Virus record (IMG/VR): IMGVR_UViG_3300033148_002644
Location: 1 to 44,809 of that record
From: a virus
Strand: one strand, 5' to 3'
DNA length: 44,809 nt
The position numbers and the translations under genes were made by a program. The notes beneath the pieces were generated by a model. That model was not told the origin of the DNA. It saw only the letters and a list, made by a program, of their open reading frames with translations, and did not search any database. Numbering within the stretch: the stretch's first letter is position 1; the number at the start of each line of letters is the position of its first letter. Shown here one piece after another: positions 30,393 through 39,594 of this stretch.

Positions 30393-30808
30393 AAACACTA
30401 ATCTTATCTTTGACTTTATTTCTTCTTACCGCCTGTGCGGGTTCCGGTGTCACTGACTTTGATCGGGAGTTTTTCACAGATCAGCTGGTAACTCGAAGTC
30501 TACTCAAGATGCAGAACCCAGCAGCTGCTGAATCACGCGCCAAGCTATTTCTTCAAGTGGCGGACATTGCAGACCTCACCACAGCGCCAGATGCGACAGG
30601 GAAGCTAATGCAAGATGCAATTGCAGCGATGACAGCTACGCAAAATCTTCCGCCTGAAGATCAGAAGCTTGTTGCCTATCTTGTGCATCGAATGCTTCCG
30701 GCTGAGGTTGATCTTAACGTTCCTTTGTCTCCACCTCAGAAGAAATCCATTGCGGTGTACTCAACCACAATCAAGAATGCTGTAAGTTCTTGGCGAGCGC
30801 GAAAGTAG
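30389..30808 (+). CDS. Lipoprotein in the lysis cassette
   Basis: 139 residues from ATG 30389, which overlaps the holin stop and has GGAG upstream. MKTLILSLTLFLLTAC is a signal peptide with lipobox LTAC, so Cys16 should be lipidated. The rest is helical and soluble. By position it could act as a spanin-like lysis protein, but it has no second membrane segment and is not proline-rich like Rz1, so the role is open. Confidence 0.7.
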   Translation: MKTLILSLTLFLLTACAGSGVTDFDREFFTDQLVTRSLLKMQNPAAAESRAKLFLQVADIADLTTAPDATGKLMQDAIAAMTATQNLPPEDQKLVAYLVHRMLPAEVDLNVPLSPPQKKSIAVYSTTIKNAVSSWRARK

Positions 30809-30840
30809 GTATTGCCCTTTCCTAGCGAAAGAGCCAGACC

Positions 30841-32466
30841 ATGACGGGAACATATAAACTTACCAAAGAAGAGGCCAAGGCCATTGCCGCTCAGGGTTTC
30901 ACCGACCCTGTCTTCTTCTGCAGTTGGTTTCTTCAAAAATGGTTCCCACTTGAGATCCCATGGTTTCACCGAGGTATGCTCGCGATCCTTACTCGCAAAT
31001 GTGAGTTTCTCGAGAACTATGCAGAGTTACCTAAGATCATCGAGAACTTTGTCTGGTACTCAGAAGAAGACACTGAAAAGAAAGCCCCTCATCACGTTTT
31101 TCGATTCGATGATGAGGGGAAACTTTTTATGGTACTCGGCAAGTTCACCTTGCTACTTATTCCTCGAGGGTTTTCCAAGACCACCATTGCTAACGCAGTG
31201 AACTTGTACAATATCCTCTACCAGGAATGTAAGTTCCCCCTTTATGTTTCTAAGACTGCGAAACATGCAAGTCGTCAGTTGAGTTCAATTACCAAGCAAC
31301 TGACATCAAACGCTCGCGTACTTGCTGTTTTTGGGCAGATTAAACCACCACAGCGTAATGAAGAAGGCTTGAAGTGGAGTGAGTCCGACGGGTTTATCCA
31401 GACCATTACCGACATCCGTATGGCTGCAATTGGTTCCGGTGGGCAAGCTCGAGGTATGCTTGATGATGCGCAGAGACCTGATCGGCTCTACATTGATGAT
31501 CTTGAAGATAAGGAGTCAACTCGTACCGATGATCGGCGTAGTGACACTCGTGAATGGTTCTTCTCGGATCTACTTCCTGTGCTTCCTGAGCTGGATTCAT
31601 CTGCATCCGCAGTAATGATGTCGAATCTTGTCCACGCTGATTGTCTAGCAGTTCACGTAGCAAAAGACCCCGAATGGTCTGTGGTTCATTTCGGGGCAAG
31701 AGATCTAGCTGGGAATCCTATTTGGCCGGCACTTATGGGAGAAGAGAAGCTTGAGGCGAAGAAACGCTCGTATGTGATTCAAGGTAAACTCCATCTTTAT
31801 TACATGGAATATCATAATATCATTCGCTCGCCTGAAGATGCCAAGTTCAAGCAAGAGTTTTTCCGGTATGAGCCTGTTACCCAAGACAAACTTTTTGCGC
31901 GCTCCATTGCAATTGATCCGGCAATTAGTGAATCGAAAGATGCAGATTATTGTACTATTACCGTAAGCGGAATGCGGACTGATGGCTTGCTTCAAATTCT
32001 AGATCAGTGGGGTAAAGTCGGGGCAAGCCCAAGAGAGCAGGTAGATCAATACTTCAAAAAGATTGTGGAGTGGCACCTTAATCTTTTTGGTAACTCAAAG
32101 TATGGAGTTGAAACCAACGCCTACCAGGCTGCACTTGTGCATTTGCTTCAAGAGGAAATGTTTCGGCGCAAGGTTTATTTTGAGGTGACTAAGCTCACCC
32201 ATTCCCAAAAGAAAGACGAGCGTATTGAAGGCATACTTCAACCAAGATATGCTAATGGGTTTATCGCTCACCAGCGGAGATTTCTTGAGCTTGAATCATC
32301 TCTTCTCGATTGGCCAAATCCAGGAAAGAAAGATTGGGCAGATTCCGCTGCAATGGCAATTGGGCTACTGGATGAGGCCGCACCAATAGTATCTAGTTCT
32401 GATTTACGAGAAGATACTTTACCCCCGCTTGATGAGGTGATGGGTGGAGACTGGAGGAGTTACTAG
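30841..32466 (+). CDS. terL: Terminase large subunit
   Basis: 541 residues. PRGFSKTT at 108-115 is the Walker A motif in the form common to T7-like terminases, RLYIDDLEDKES near 215-226 is Walker B with the catalytic acid, and the nuclease residues follow in IAIDPA (356-361), VETNAYQ (423-429) and KDWADSAA (497-504). It packages DNA into the prohead with the small subunit. The gene lies after the lysis cassette and ends by sharing a base with the next start (TAGTG). The ribosome site is weak (GAAAGAG). Confidence 0.93.
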   Translation: MTGTYKLTKEEAKAIAAQGFTDPVFFCSWFLQKWFPLEIPWFHRGMLAILTRKCEFLENYAELPKIIENFVWYSEEDTEKKAPHHVFRFDDEGKLFMVLGKFTLLLIPRGFSKTTIANAVNLYNILYQECKFPLYVSKTAKHASRQLSSITKQLTSNARVLAVFGQIKPPQRNEEGLKWSESDGFIQTITDIRMAAIGSGGQARGMLDDAQRPDRLYIDDLEDKESTRTDDRRSDTREWFFSDLLPVLPELDSSASAVMMSNLVHADCLAVHVAKDPEWSVVHFGARDLAGNPIWPALMGEEKLEAKKRSYVIQGKLHLYYMEYHNIIRSPEDAKFKQEFFRYEPVTQDKLFARSIAIDPAISESKDADYCTITVSGMRTDGLLQILDQWGKVGASPREQVDQYFKKIVEWHLNLFGNSKYGVETNAYQAALVHLLQEEMFRRKVYFEVTKLTHSQKKDERIEGILQPRYANGFIAHQRRFLELESSLLDWPNPGKKDWADSAAMAIGLLDEAAPIVSSSDLREDTLPPLDEVMGGDWRSY

Positions 32467-32684
32467 TGGAAGAAAGACGTAAGCGTAAGCGTGATGGTAA
32501 GTTGTCTGAGGAAGATCGTGATGCAATTGCGCGTAAGGTCTTTGAGCGGTTTCAAGAACAATTTTATCTTAATGTAGGTAAAGGTGTATGGAAACTTGTG
32601 TGGAAGGTTCTTATTCTCGCCTTGATCGCTGTTGCTGCTTACGGCGCTGCTGGCGGTCAACTATTTAAGTTCGGAGGGCATTAG
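32466..32684 (+). CDS. Small membrane-anchored basic protein
   Basis: 72 residues from a GTG that shares bases with the previous stop. The first half is highly charged (ERRKRKRDGKLSEEDRDAIARKVFERFQEQ), the second has one membrane segment (LVWKVLILALIAVAAYGAAGG). Conserved-looking small proteins like this are found next to terminase genes, but I know no function. Possibly an auxiliary lysis or assembly factor. Confidence 0.65.
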   Translation: MEERRKRKRDGKLSEEDRDAIARKVFERFQEQFYLNVGKGVWKLVWKVLILALIAVAAYGAAGGQLFKFGGH

Positions 32685-32686
32685 CA

Positions 32687-33535
32687 ATGGCACTCTTAAG
32701 TTTTGGTCGAATACGTACAGTCCACGCGTTATTATTTGGGCGCAACCCTAGTAACGAAGCACAGAACGTAATTGTAGGCCCGGCAGGGCAATTGCACTCG
32801 GCTGATTTTCTTCTTGAGGTTAATAAGGGAAATGTTTCTGGCCATTCTCTTATTCACAAGTTCGGGAATAATAAATCTTTCAGTACTACCATACAAGATG
32901 TTTGGGCGCAGACTGGTACACTCACACATTTACAAGCTGCGGAGACGATGAATGTTATCTCTTCTGATACAGTAAATGATATCAGTACAGGAAGCAATGC
33001 CCGCGTAATTACACTTGAGGGGCTTGATGCTAACTTTAATGTAGTTACCGAAGATGTTACGTTACTTGCAACAGCAGTAACAACTACTCAGTCTTTCATC
33101 CGCGTTTATCGGATGTATGTAAAAGCGGTTGGGACTTATGGAGTTGCGAATGTGGGGGCAATTACTGCAACAGCAACTACAGCTGCCACTGTCCAAAATA
33201 ACATTGCGATTGGTGATGGGCAGTCTGGCACCACGCATTACACTATCCCGACAGGTTTCACTGGGTATCTTATTCGAGTCAGTGCGTCTGTTGATGCTAG
33301 TAAAACTGCAAACTTTCATTGGAATATGAGAGAAAATGCAGATGATGTAACTGTACCTTTTTCCCCTAAAAGAATATTACACCACTGGGAAGGGATTATA
33401 ACAACAGATCTGAGACTTTTAGCTAATCATGTATTTGCGGCCAAGACAGATATTTGGGTTTCGGGGGATATGACTTCGGTTACAGGTGAAGTTGATTTTG
33501 ATTATGATTTGCTGTTAGTCGCGGATGGATACTAG
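32687..33535 (+). CDS. Virion structural protein (beta-rich)
   Basis: 282 residues. GHSLIHKFGNNKSFSTTIQDVWAQTG, then SSDTVNDISTGSNARVITLEGLDANFNVVTEDVTL and TIPTGFTGYLI follow the pattern of a widespread phage virion protein (KFGxNxxV...VW; SSSxxDxxxGTGARxVxIxGLDxxxxxxxExVxL). It is thought to be a capsid accessory or head-fibre component; the function is not settled. AGCAATGG start context follows the previous gene by two bases. Confidence 0.65.
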   Translation: MALLSFGRIRTVHALLFGRNPSNEAQNVIVGPAGQLHSADFLLEVNKGNVSGHSLIHKFGNNKSFSTTIQDVWAQTGTLTHLQAAETMNVISSDTVNDISTGSNARVITLEGLDANFNVVTEDVTLLATAVTTTQSFIRVYRMYVKAVGTYGVANVGAITATATTAATVQNNIAIGDGQSGTTHYTIPTGFTGYLIRVSASVDASKTANFHWNMRENADDVTVPFSPKRILHHWEGIITTDLRLLANHVFAAKTDIWVSGDMTSVTGEVDFDYDLLLVADGY

Positions 33536-33546
33536 AGGATTAATTT

Positions 33547-33834
33547 GTGGAAATATTATTTAATAATGCGACAGCTAATGGGGATGGGGCTGAGATAGAT
33601 GTTCCGGTATCTGAGCAGGGCGGCTTTCTCAACCGCACCATTTATATTACTGGAACACTTGATGGCGCTACGTTTACTTTATATGCAACCGCAGATGGAA
33701 CAAACTGGGTTGCAGTGCCAGATTCGGATTCGGTTCTCCCTTCCCCTGTAAATGTAATAATCAGGGCGAAGAAACTTAAAGGTAATCTTGCTGGTGGTGG
33801 GGCTAGTTTGGACGCCACCGTGAAAATGTTCTAA
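33547..33834 (+). CDS. Small beta-rich structural protein
   Basis: 95 residues from a GTG with AGAGGA seven bases upstream. FLNRTIYITGTLDGATFTLYATADGTNWVAVPDS followed by NVIIRAKKLKGNLAGG and SLDATVKMF indicates an all-beta sandwich, like phage accessory capsid or fibre proteins. It lies among other virion-type genes between terminase and portal. Name not assignable. Confidence 0.68.
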   Translation: MEILFNNATANGDGAEIDVPVSEQGGFLNRTIYITGTLDGATFTLYATADGTNWVAVPDSDSVLPSPVNVIIRAKKLKGNLAGGGASLDATVKMF

Positions 33835-33844
33835 GGTGAAAACT

Positions 33845-33955
33845 ATGTGGGATAAGATAGCTAGATGGTGTCGGTGTAATATTCATAAGCCTTGGGCATC
33901 GTGGAAACTTAAGCGGGCAATTAAATCAGGTAAAGCAAAGAGAGGAAGAACATAA
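33845..33955 (+). CDS. Tiny basic protein (36 aa)
   Basis: 36 residues: MWDKIARWCRCNIHKPWAS then WKLKRAIKSGKAKRGRT. AAGGTG lies six bases before the ATG, and the TAA shares its last base with the next ATG. It is rich in Trp, Lys and Arg with a C-x-C-x3-H group that could bind metal. It fills the gap between two structural genes exactly. Function unknown. Confidence 0.6.
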   Translation: MWDKIARWCRCNIHKPWASWKLKRAIKSGKAKRGRT

Positions 33956-34506
33956 TGAAACTACGTTATAAGATGCGCAGCAGGTGGGAAGAAATCAAGT
34001 TACACTTTCGTGTAGCAGGGGTAGGTGCAGCAGCTGCTCTTTGTCCTTGGCGGGGTAAGATTTCACCTGTTGGGAGGCTTTATGCAACCAAGATTCATCC
34101 TGATGGAACAAGAGAAAAACTTGGGTTAATTTCAACTAAGGTGGTCACCACCGCTGGGGTTGAATTCATAGTTGATGCGTTCCAAAACCTGGTTGAAGTT
34201 GAGAACATGAAGTATCATGACTCAGGTACCGGAACTGTTGCGGAAGCAATTGGTGATATTGCACTTGGAACGGCATATGGAGGTGCGAGGGCAACTGGGA
34301 CTACAGTAGAAGGTGCGAGTGCTAACATCTTTAGAACTGTAGGTACAAATGCGTACACATCTACTCTTGCAATTACTGAGCATGGAGTGTTCTCGGCCTC
34401 GACCGCTGGTGTGATACTTGATCGTTCTGTGTTCACTGCGATTAATGTGGTTAGTGGGGACTCAATTGAGTTTACTTACGAATTAACCATACCCGCAGGT
34501 AGCTAA
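33955..34506 (+). CDS. Virion structural protein
   Basis: 183 residues. KVVTTAGVEFIVDAFQNL, MKYHDSGTGTVAEAIGDIALGT, NIFRTVGTNAYTSTLAITEHGVFSAS and LDRSVFTAINVVSGDSIEFTYELTIPAGS match a protein type seen often among phage head or tail accessory genes, with a beta-rich fold. The N-terminal 40 residues are basic and helical. Followed by AAAGGAG and the next gene. Precise virion location unknown. Confidence 0.65.
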   Translation: MKLRYKMRSRWEEIKLHFRVAGVGAAAALCPWRGKISPVGRLYATKIHPDGTREKLGLISTKVVTTAGVEFIVDAFQNLVEVENMKYHDSGTGTVAEAIGDIALGTAYGGARATGTTVEGASANIFRTVGTNAYTSTLAITEHGVFSASTAGVILDRSVFTAINVVSGDSIEFTYELTIPAGS

Positions 34507-34538
34507 TATTGCGACTAGAGCTTTAAAGGAGTTTAACT

Positions 34539-34976
34539 ATGGCCACATATCCATGGAATACATTTACAGATAGAGGGAATCTAGCAGGTACAGCGCTGGA
34601 CTCTTTAGCAGACGCAACCTTGTCTGCTGCCAGTACAGAGCTGGACAATGCTACTAACAAAGATACTCATATGCTTGTTGAGGTCAATCTGGGTAGTGCT
34701 GCATTTGTTACACCTGCATACTTAGAGCTGTATATGATTAAAGCACCAGATGGGACTAACTATGAGGATGATCCTGTTATTGCTGGTCTGGATGTTAACT
34801 CATTGATAGCTACTCTACCAATTATAGGTACAACTGCTGCTAAACGTGTGACAACAGGGTTGTTAGTTCTTCCTCCGTACAAAGTAAAATTCTTTGTAGG
34901 AAATCAGGGAAATGTAGCTTTAGCTGCAAGTGGCAATACTATTGATGTCTACACAGGCGTTATGGCTAGCGCATAA
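34539..34976 (+). CDS. Virion structural protein (145 aa)
   Basis: 145 residues with AAAGGAG seven bases upstream. Beta-rich: HMLVEVNLGSAAFVTPAYLELYMIKAPDGTNYEDD, then TTGLLVLPPYKVKFFVGNQGNVALAASGNTIDVYTGVM. It resembles phage proteins that pair with lectin-like fibres. It overlaps the next start by one base (TAATG). Role unknown. Confidence 0.65.
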   Translation: MATYPWNTFTDRGNLAGTALDSLADATLSAASTELDNATNKDTHMLVEVNLGSAAFVTPAYLELYMIKAPDGTNYEDDPVIAGLDVNSLIATLPIIGTTAAKRVTTGLLVLPPYKVKFFVGNQGNVALAASGNTIDVYTGVMASA

Positions 34977-36367
34977 TGGGACTTCCATTATTTGATAATC
35001 TTTATGGTGCGCCAGAATTATTAGTACCGGGCGCTAAGCCTACAGGCCCTGTTGAAGTTGATTTTACTGATCCTTTAGCCTACGACTTAGTTGAGGCATT
35101 GGTTATAAATGAGAGTGGTGGGCCGTTACGATCCATTATTGGCGATAAATCAGCAACTCCAACAGGAGCACCAGCCTGGGGGGCGGGTGAGAAGGGTACG
35201 CATAGAACCTATACAACGTCTGATGTTGATACGTTGGCTCGGGAAGATAAGTACGATATAACCGGGGCAATGACGTTCTTAATTACAATGAGATCGTCAA
35301 TAGGTGCCGCTGATGCATCGTGGAGATTCCCTTTCGGGAAAAGGGATCTTGGTGACGGGAACGCAGATTTTGCGTTCAACTTTAAAAACTCAACACCTAA
35401 GATTCAATTTCATTGGGCGTCAGCCAACACTTTTGAGATTACAGCCTTAGCAGAAACTGTACCTACGGATGAATGGGTTACTTATGTATGTTCACGAGAT
35501 GCCTCTGATGATGGGTACATTGATAAGAATGGAGTACAGGTTGCTTCAGCGACAGGGTTAGCCACTGCCACCAGCTCTACGGCTGGGATAACTATTGCCG
35601 GAAATCCTGATATTTCAGAAGATTGGTCTGGTGATATTGCGTTAATTCTACTCTGGAATAGGTTCTTAACTAAAACAGAAAGAGCCGAAATTTATAATGC
35701 TCCTAATAGGGTACTAAAACCAGCTAATTCTGGTTTGTGGTTGCCTGAGATTATAGGCGGAGCTACTACCTATTTCCAAACAAACCTTGGTAGCCTTACC
35801 CCTAGTGGAGCATTAACTAAGAAAACATTGAAAGAGGTTCTAGGTAGTCTTACACCTGCTGGTGTAATCAGTAAGAAGACGTTAAAAGAATTAGCCGGAA
35901 GCATTACCCCTTCCGGGCTGCTGAATAAGAAAACATTAAAGACATTGCTAGGTAGTCTCACCCCAACCGGAGCTTTGTCTGCAAGTATTATATTTACCCA
36001 AGCTATTGCAGGTAGTCTTAGTCCTAGTGGTGCTATTGCAAAGAAGACAAAGAAAAGTCTGGTGGGGAGCCTTACCATTGCAGGAGCACTAAGCAAGAAA
36101 ACACTGAAGAGCCTTTCTGGTAGTCTTACTCTTACCGGAGCACTTATAAAAAAGACTACCCGGACACTAACCGGAAGCATTACCCCGTCTGGGCTTTTAG
36201 CTTTAGCATATACAACTACCCAGTCTATTGTGGGAAGCATTACTGCTAGTGGGGCTGTCACGACTGTAAAGGGAATTGCCGCTTCCGGGGTTGCTTTTCT
36301 CCGTCCAATATATTATAAGATTGTAAGGAAGATCTACCGCAAATCTGTTAATGAGAGTAAACGATAA
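34976..36367 (+). CDS. Lectin-like virion protein with nine GS[LI]TPSGAL repeats
   Basis: 463 residues. Residues about 80-250 form a concanavalin-A/LamG-like beta domain (GAMTFLITMRS, FPFGKRD, WVTYVCSRDASDDGYIDKNGVQ, GDIALILLWNRFLTKTERAEIY). From residue 272 come nine units of 16-20 residues, GSLTPSGALTKKTLKEVL and variants; seven carry KKT-type basic spacers or variants, two have 20-residue spacers. The C-terminus is basic and ends in SVNESKR. The lectin fold suggests sugar binding by a head- or tail-mounted fibre; the repeats look like a coiled or beta-solenoid stalk. Immediately precedes the portal gene. Confidence 0.7.
   Translation: MGLPLFDNLYGAPELLVPGAKPTGPVEVDFTDPLAYDLVEALVINESGGPLRSIIGDKSATPTGAPAWGAGEKGTHRTYTTSDVDTLAREDKYDITGAMTFLITMRSSIGAADASWRFPFGKRDLGDGNADFAFNFKNSTPKIQFHWASANTFEITALAETVPTDEWVTYVCSRDASDDGYIDKNGVQVASATGLATATSSTAGITIAGNPDISEDWSGDIALILLWNRFLTKTERAEIYNAPNRVLKPANSGLWLPEIIGGATTYFQTNLGSLTPSGALTKKTLKEVLGSLTPAGVISKKTLKELAGSITPSGLLNKKTLKTLLGSLTPTGALSASIIFTQAIAGSLSPSGAIAKKTKKSLVGSLTIAGALSKKTLKSLSGSLTLTGALIKKTTRTLTGSITPSGLLALAYTTTQSIVGSITASGAVTTVKGIAASGVAFLRPIYYKIVRKIYRKSVNESKR
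35789..36280 (+). repeat. Nine in-frame ~54-base coding repeats
   Basis: Each unit begins with GGTAGTCTTAC-like DNA and encodes GS[LI]TPSG[AL][LIV]. Units diverge at the DNA level but keep the period of 54 bases (60 for units 4 and 8), pointing to duplication followed by selection on the protein. Confidence 0.85.
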
Positions 36368-38347
36368 ATGATTGATGAGGTTGAACTTTTAGAAGGACTG
36401 GGAATAGAACCCAAGGATAAGTGGCCTACGGTTTCGGAACAGGATTCCTCTGTACCTCCGATAGACCGATTGAAACCTGGAACTAAGCTACATTCAAAGG
36501 TTTTAGATTATCTTGTCTCAAGGCTTGACATGTCTGAAAGAGAGATGCAAAAGTTCTATCCTCGTTGGCGGGCGGGCGAGAAACGAACACAAGCCTATAT
36601 TGATTTGCCTGATTGGGAAAAGACCCTGAAGGATATGAACGATTCAGGCAAAGCTCCGAAAGTGGTTTCGGTAACGGTGCCATATACCTTTGCGACTATT
36701 TGGACAATTGTAACCTATCTCATCCACACTTTTGCTGGGCGTAAGCCGATGTTTCAGGTTTCTTCCTACAAGAAAGAATCTATCAAAGCAGCTGAGATGA
36801 TGGAAAAGGTTATGCAGTATAATGCTGACCACACAAGATTAATCAAACATCTGTTTCAGTATTTCCAGGATGGTGAACAATACGGTGTTGGTATTCTGCG
36901 TACTCGATGGGAAAAGACAACGGCGAAGCGTACTGTGTGGACAACGCAACAGACCGGAGCGGGTTTCTTTGGTCTTGGTGGAGGCTCTAAACGGATAAAA
37001 ACTCGCCAAGATCGGGTGATCTACGCGGGTAATGAGGTTGTATCTCAAGACCCTTTTATGTTCTTTCCCGATCCTCGCGTGCCGATGCATGAGGTGAACA
37101 AACGTGGTGAGTTTGTCTTCTGGCGAAATTTCGACGGACTGCATTCTTTAAAGCGGGAAGAGTCTGCAGGGAGATTTAAATGGATAGCAAACGCTGGTAA
37201 CCTTCCACACAATAAGGTGACAATCGGGGACTCTTCCCGAAGTCTGCTTGCTGCAGGTACGTCTCACCCAGGCCAACGTGAGAATATGTATGATGGCAAA
37301 GTGGGGAACTACATCCAAATAGACCAAGGAACTGTGGAGATCATTCCGGCGGAACTTGGGCTAGGTGTTTCAACTAAACCTGAAAAGTGGCTATTCACTA
37401 TAGCGAATAAGCATCAAATTGTACAAGCGGAACCTTTCGACTATGACCACGGTTCTCATCCTGTCGCAGTAATTGAACCGTACACTATGGGCTATGGTTT
37501 TGGTCAAGCAGGAATTAGTGATTATCTTGGGCCGACTCAGGATACATTAAGTTGGCTGATCAATTCTCACATTGACAATGTGCGTACCGCACTGAATAAT
37601 ATGTTCATCGTTGATCCATCTATGGTTGAAATGCAGGATTTAAAGAACCCTGAGCCGGGTAAAATTATTAGGCTGAAGCAAACCGCAATGGGTAAAGATG
37701 TGCGTTCTGCGTTGCAGCAACTTGGCGTCACAGATGTAACAAGTTCCCATATGAGGGACTTTGAACTCTTTATGAAAATGGGAGATTCACTCTCAAGTAT
37801 CACTGATAATATTCGAGGTCTGCAAGATTCTGGCGGACGTAAGACTGCAACGGAAGTAAGAACGTCAGGTGAGGCCTCAGCTTCACGTCTTGCTTCCCAT
37901 GCCCGGCTGATTTCAGCCCAGGGTATTGTTGATCTTGCCGAACAGATGAGTCTGAATAACCAGCAATTTCTGGACGAGGAATTTTATGTACAGTTGCTTG
38001 GTGAGCAAGGAAAAGAAGTAGGACAGCAAATTAACCCTGAACAGCTTGTGGGGGATTTTTACTATCCTGTACACGATGGCACTTTACCTATTGATCGTGT
38101 TGCCATGCTGGACATCTGGAAGGAGATATTTCTCGGTGTTGCGCAAGATGAACAATTGAGATCTGAGTACTCACTTCCGAAGATTTTTGAATACCTTGCT
38201 GAACTTGGCGGGGCAAAGAATATAGATCAGTTTAAAGTTAACCTTAATGCAGCGCCGCAGGGGGCCGATCCTACTCAGGCGATTCAAGCGGGCAATGCTG
38301 TTCCGGTTGACATAGCACAAGGAAGGGGGCCGCAAGCTCTTGTCTAA
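36368..38347 (+). CDS. Portal protein
   Basis: 659 residues, in the range of podovirus portals. EREMQKFYPRWRAGEKRTQAYID near the start, VTVPYTFATIWTIVTYLIHTFAGRKPMFQV near 100-130, QYFQDGEQYGVGILRTRWEK near 165, GFGQAGISDYLGPTQDTLSWLINSHIDNVRTALN near 375, and a helical SRLASHARLISAQGIVDLAEQMSL crown-like segment are typical. It precedes the scaffold and capsid genes as expected. The portal forms the DNA entry ring. The ribosome site is poor, so translation may be coupled to the preceding gene, whose stop it directly follows. Confidence 0.85.
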   Translation: MIDEVELLEGLGIEPKDKWPTVSEQDSSVPPIDRLKPGTKLHSKVLDYLVSRLDMSEREMQKFYPRWRAGEKRTQAYIDLPDWEKTLKDMNDSGKAPKVVSVTVPYTFATIWTIVTYLIHTFAGRKPMFQVSSYKKESIKAAEMMEKVMQYNADHTRLIKHLFQYFQDGEQYGVGILRTRWEKTTAKRTVWTTQQTGAGFFGLGGGSKRIKTRQDRVIYAGNEVVSQDPFMFFPDPRVPMHEVNKRGEFVFWRNFDGLHSLKREESAGRFKWIANAGNLPHNKVTIGDSSRSLLAAGTSHPGQRENMYDGKVGNYIQIDQGTVEIIPAELGLGVSTKPEKWLFTIANKHQIVQAEPFDYDHGSHPVAVIEPYTMGYGFGQAGISDYLGPTQDTLSWLINSHIDNVRTALNNMFIVDPSMVEMQDLKNPEPGKIIRLKQTAMGKDVRSALQQLGVTDVTSSHMRDFELFMKMGDSLSSITDNIRGLQDSGGRKTATEVRTSGEASASRLASHARLISAQGIVDLAEQMSLNNQQFLDEEFYVQLLGEQGKEVGQQINPEQLVGDFYYPVHDGTLPIDRVAMLDIWKEIFLGVAQDEQLRSEYSLPKIFEYLAELGGAKNIDQFKVNLNAAPQGADPTQAIQAGNAVPVDIAQGRGPQALV

Positions 38348-38621
38348 AATAACTTTTGACCAATTGATGGACACTGGTGAATTACTCCCCAGTGACGCAA
38401 AAGAAATACGTACGTTGCTGGGTAACAAGTCTCTACAGCGCGCGCTGGGCAATCTACTCGTTCTTGCTGAAGGAATGGATCGTTTAAGCTCGTGTGACTT
38501 AGAGGCGCAAGAGGGACTTTATGCGGCGTTGCGTCAGAAAGGCACTGTTGGCGGTATTCGTCTTGCAGTGGAACAATTTATTGACCTAGCCGAGGAAATA
38601 GAAGATGAGCCTATTACGTAA
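38340..38621 (+). CDS. Small acidic head-assembly-associated protein
   Basis: 93 residues from a TTG that overlaps the portal end by eight bases, with AGGAAGGGGG upstream. Helical and acidic: FDQLMDTGELLPSDAKEIRTLLGNKSLQRALGNLLVLAEGMD and a C-terminus DLAEEIEDEPIT. It lies between portal and scaffold and overlaps the scaffold start by 17 bases, so it is probably co-produced with them. Function unknown; a small scaffold partner is possible. Confidence 0.65.
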   Translation: MSKITFDQLMDTGELLPSDAKEIRTLLGNKSLQRALGNLLVLAEGMDRLSSCDLEAQEGLYAALRQKGTVGGIRLAVEQFIDLAEEIEDEPIT

Positions 38622-39582
38622 ATTACACTATAAATATCTTGAGGAAGCCGCAGAGGGGGATGCTGGTAATTCAGCCCCTGTGCAGACTACTCCGTCACCC
38701 GAAGATTTGGGCACAACTGAAGTTGTGGATGGCGGAACCGAACTAGACTTTGATGGGATCAACGATGTGTTAGCTTTTGATCCTTTCGCTGAGGGAGCAG
38801 AGACAGATTCAAATTCTGTTGAGTCTTCCGAATCTACCGAAGTTGCTCAACCAGATGGCAGTGAGGCAACTCCTGAGCCTGGGAAAACTGAGACCGAGGT
38901 AGAAGCAGAAACTGATGAAGATCCGACTGTAGCTCAGGTAGAAGAGTCACCTGAACTGGTTTTACTTCGTCAGCAACTTGATACACAGAAGCAACTAATT
39001 GAGCAACTGCAACAAGGGGATGCAACTACTCCGACAGAAGGTGAAAATGCTGATGAGACTAAACCTAGTACTCCAGCATATGAATTTACCATCCCAGAGC
39101 AGATGATGACTCTTGTTGATTCTGAAGATGCTGCAGAACGTCGGCAGGGAATCGGAGCACTTGCTCAAGGTGTAGCTCAAACTGTACACGCGCAAGTAAT
39201 GGAACAGGTACAGGGTATGTTTACCCAAGTTGTACCTCAAACCGTTATGAGTGTTGTGCAGCAACAGAACACTGCGAAGGCAATCTTCGATGACTTTTAT
39301 GGGCAGAATCCTGAACTTAATCGGGAGGAACTAAAGCCTTTAGTTGTTCAAGTTGCGGAAGCAGCATTTAAAGAATCCAAGGCGCAAGAATGGTCACCTG
39401 CTTTGCGGGATACCATTGCGACTCGGGTTAAATCAATACTTGGTCAAGGGAAAACTACAACACCAGCAAAGGTTCCTGCGAAGGCTCCTGCTGGGCCTAG
39501 CTCAGGCAGACAATCTCGGGGAAATAATGCTTCGACACCTGCGGCTGCTCAAGCTGATGATGTAGCTTCCCTACTATTTTAG
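38605..39582 (+). CDS. Scaffolding protein
   Basis: 325 residues. Acidic and low-complexity over 20-110, then a coiled coil ELVLLRQQLDTQKQLIEQLQQ, a helical core (QGVAQTVHAQVMEQVQGMFTQVV), and a basic C-terminus (TPAKVPAKAPAGPSSGRQSRG) of the kind that binds capsid protein. Location directly before the capsid gene and the composition are typical of podovirus scaffolds, which leave the head during maturation. Confidence 0.82.
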   Translation: MSLLRKLHYKYLEEAAEGDAGNSAPVQTTPSPEDLGTTEVVDGGTELDFDGINDVLAFDPFAEGAETDSNSVESSESTEVAQPDGSEATPEPGKTETEVEAETDEDPTVAQVEESPELVLLRQQLDTQKQLIEQLQQGDATTPTEGENADETKPSTPAYEFTIPEQMMTLVDSEDAAERRQGIGALAQGVAQTVHAQVMEQVQGMFTQVVPQTVMSVVQQQNTAKAIFDDFYGQNPELNREELKPLVVQVAEAAFKESKAQEWSPALRDTIATRVKSILGQGKTTTPAKVPAKAPAGPSSGRQSRGNNASTPAAAQADDVASLLF

Positions 39583-39594
39583 GAGAAACAAAGA

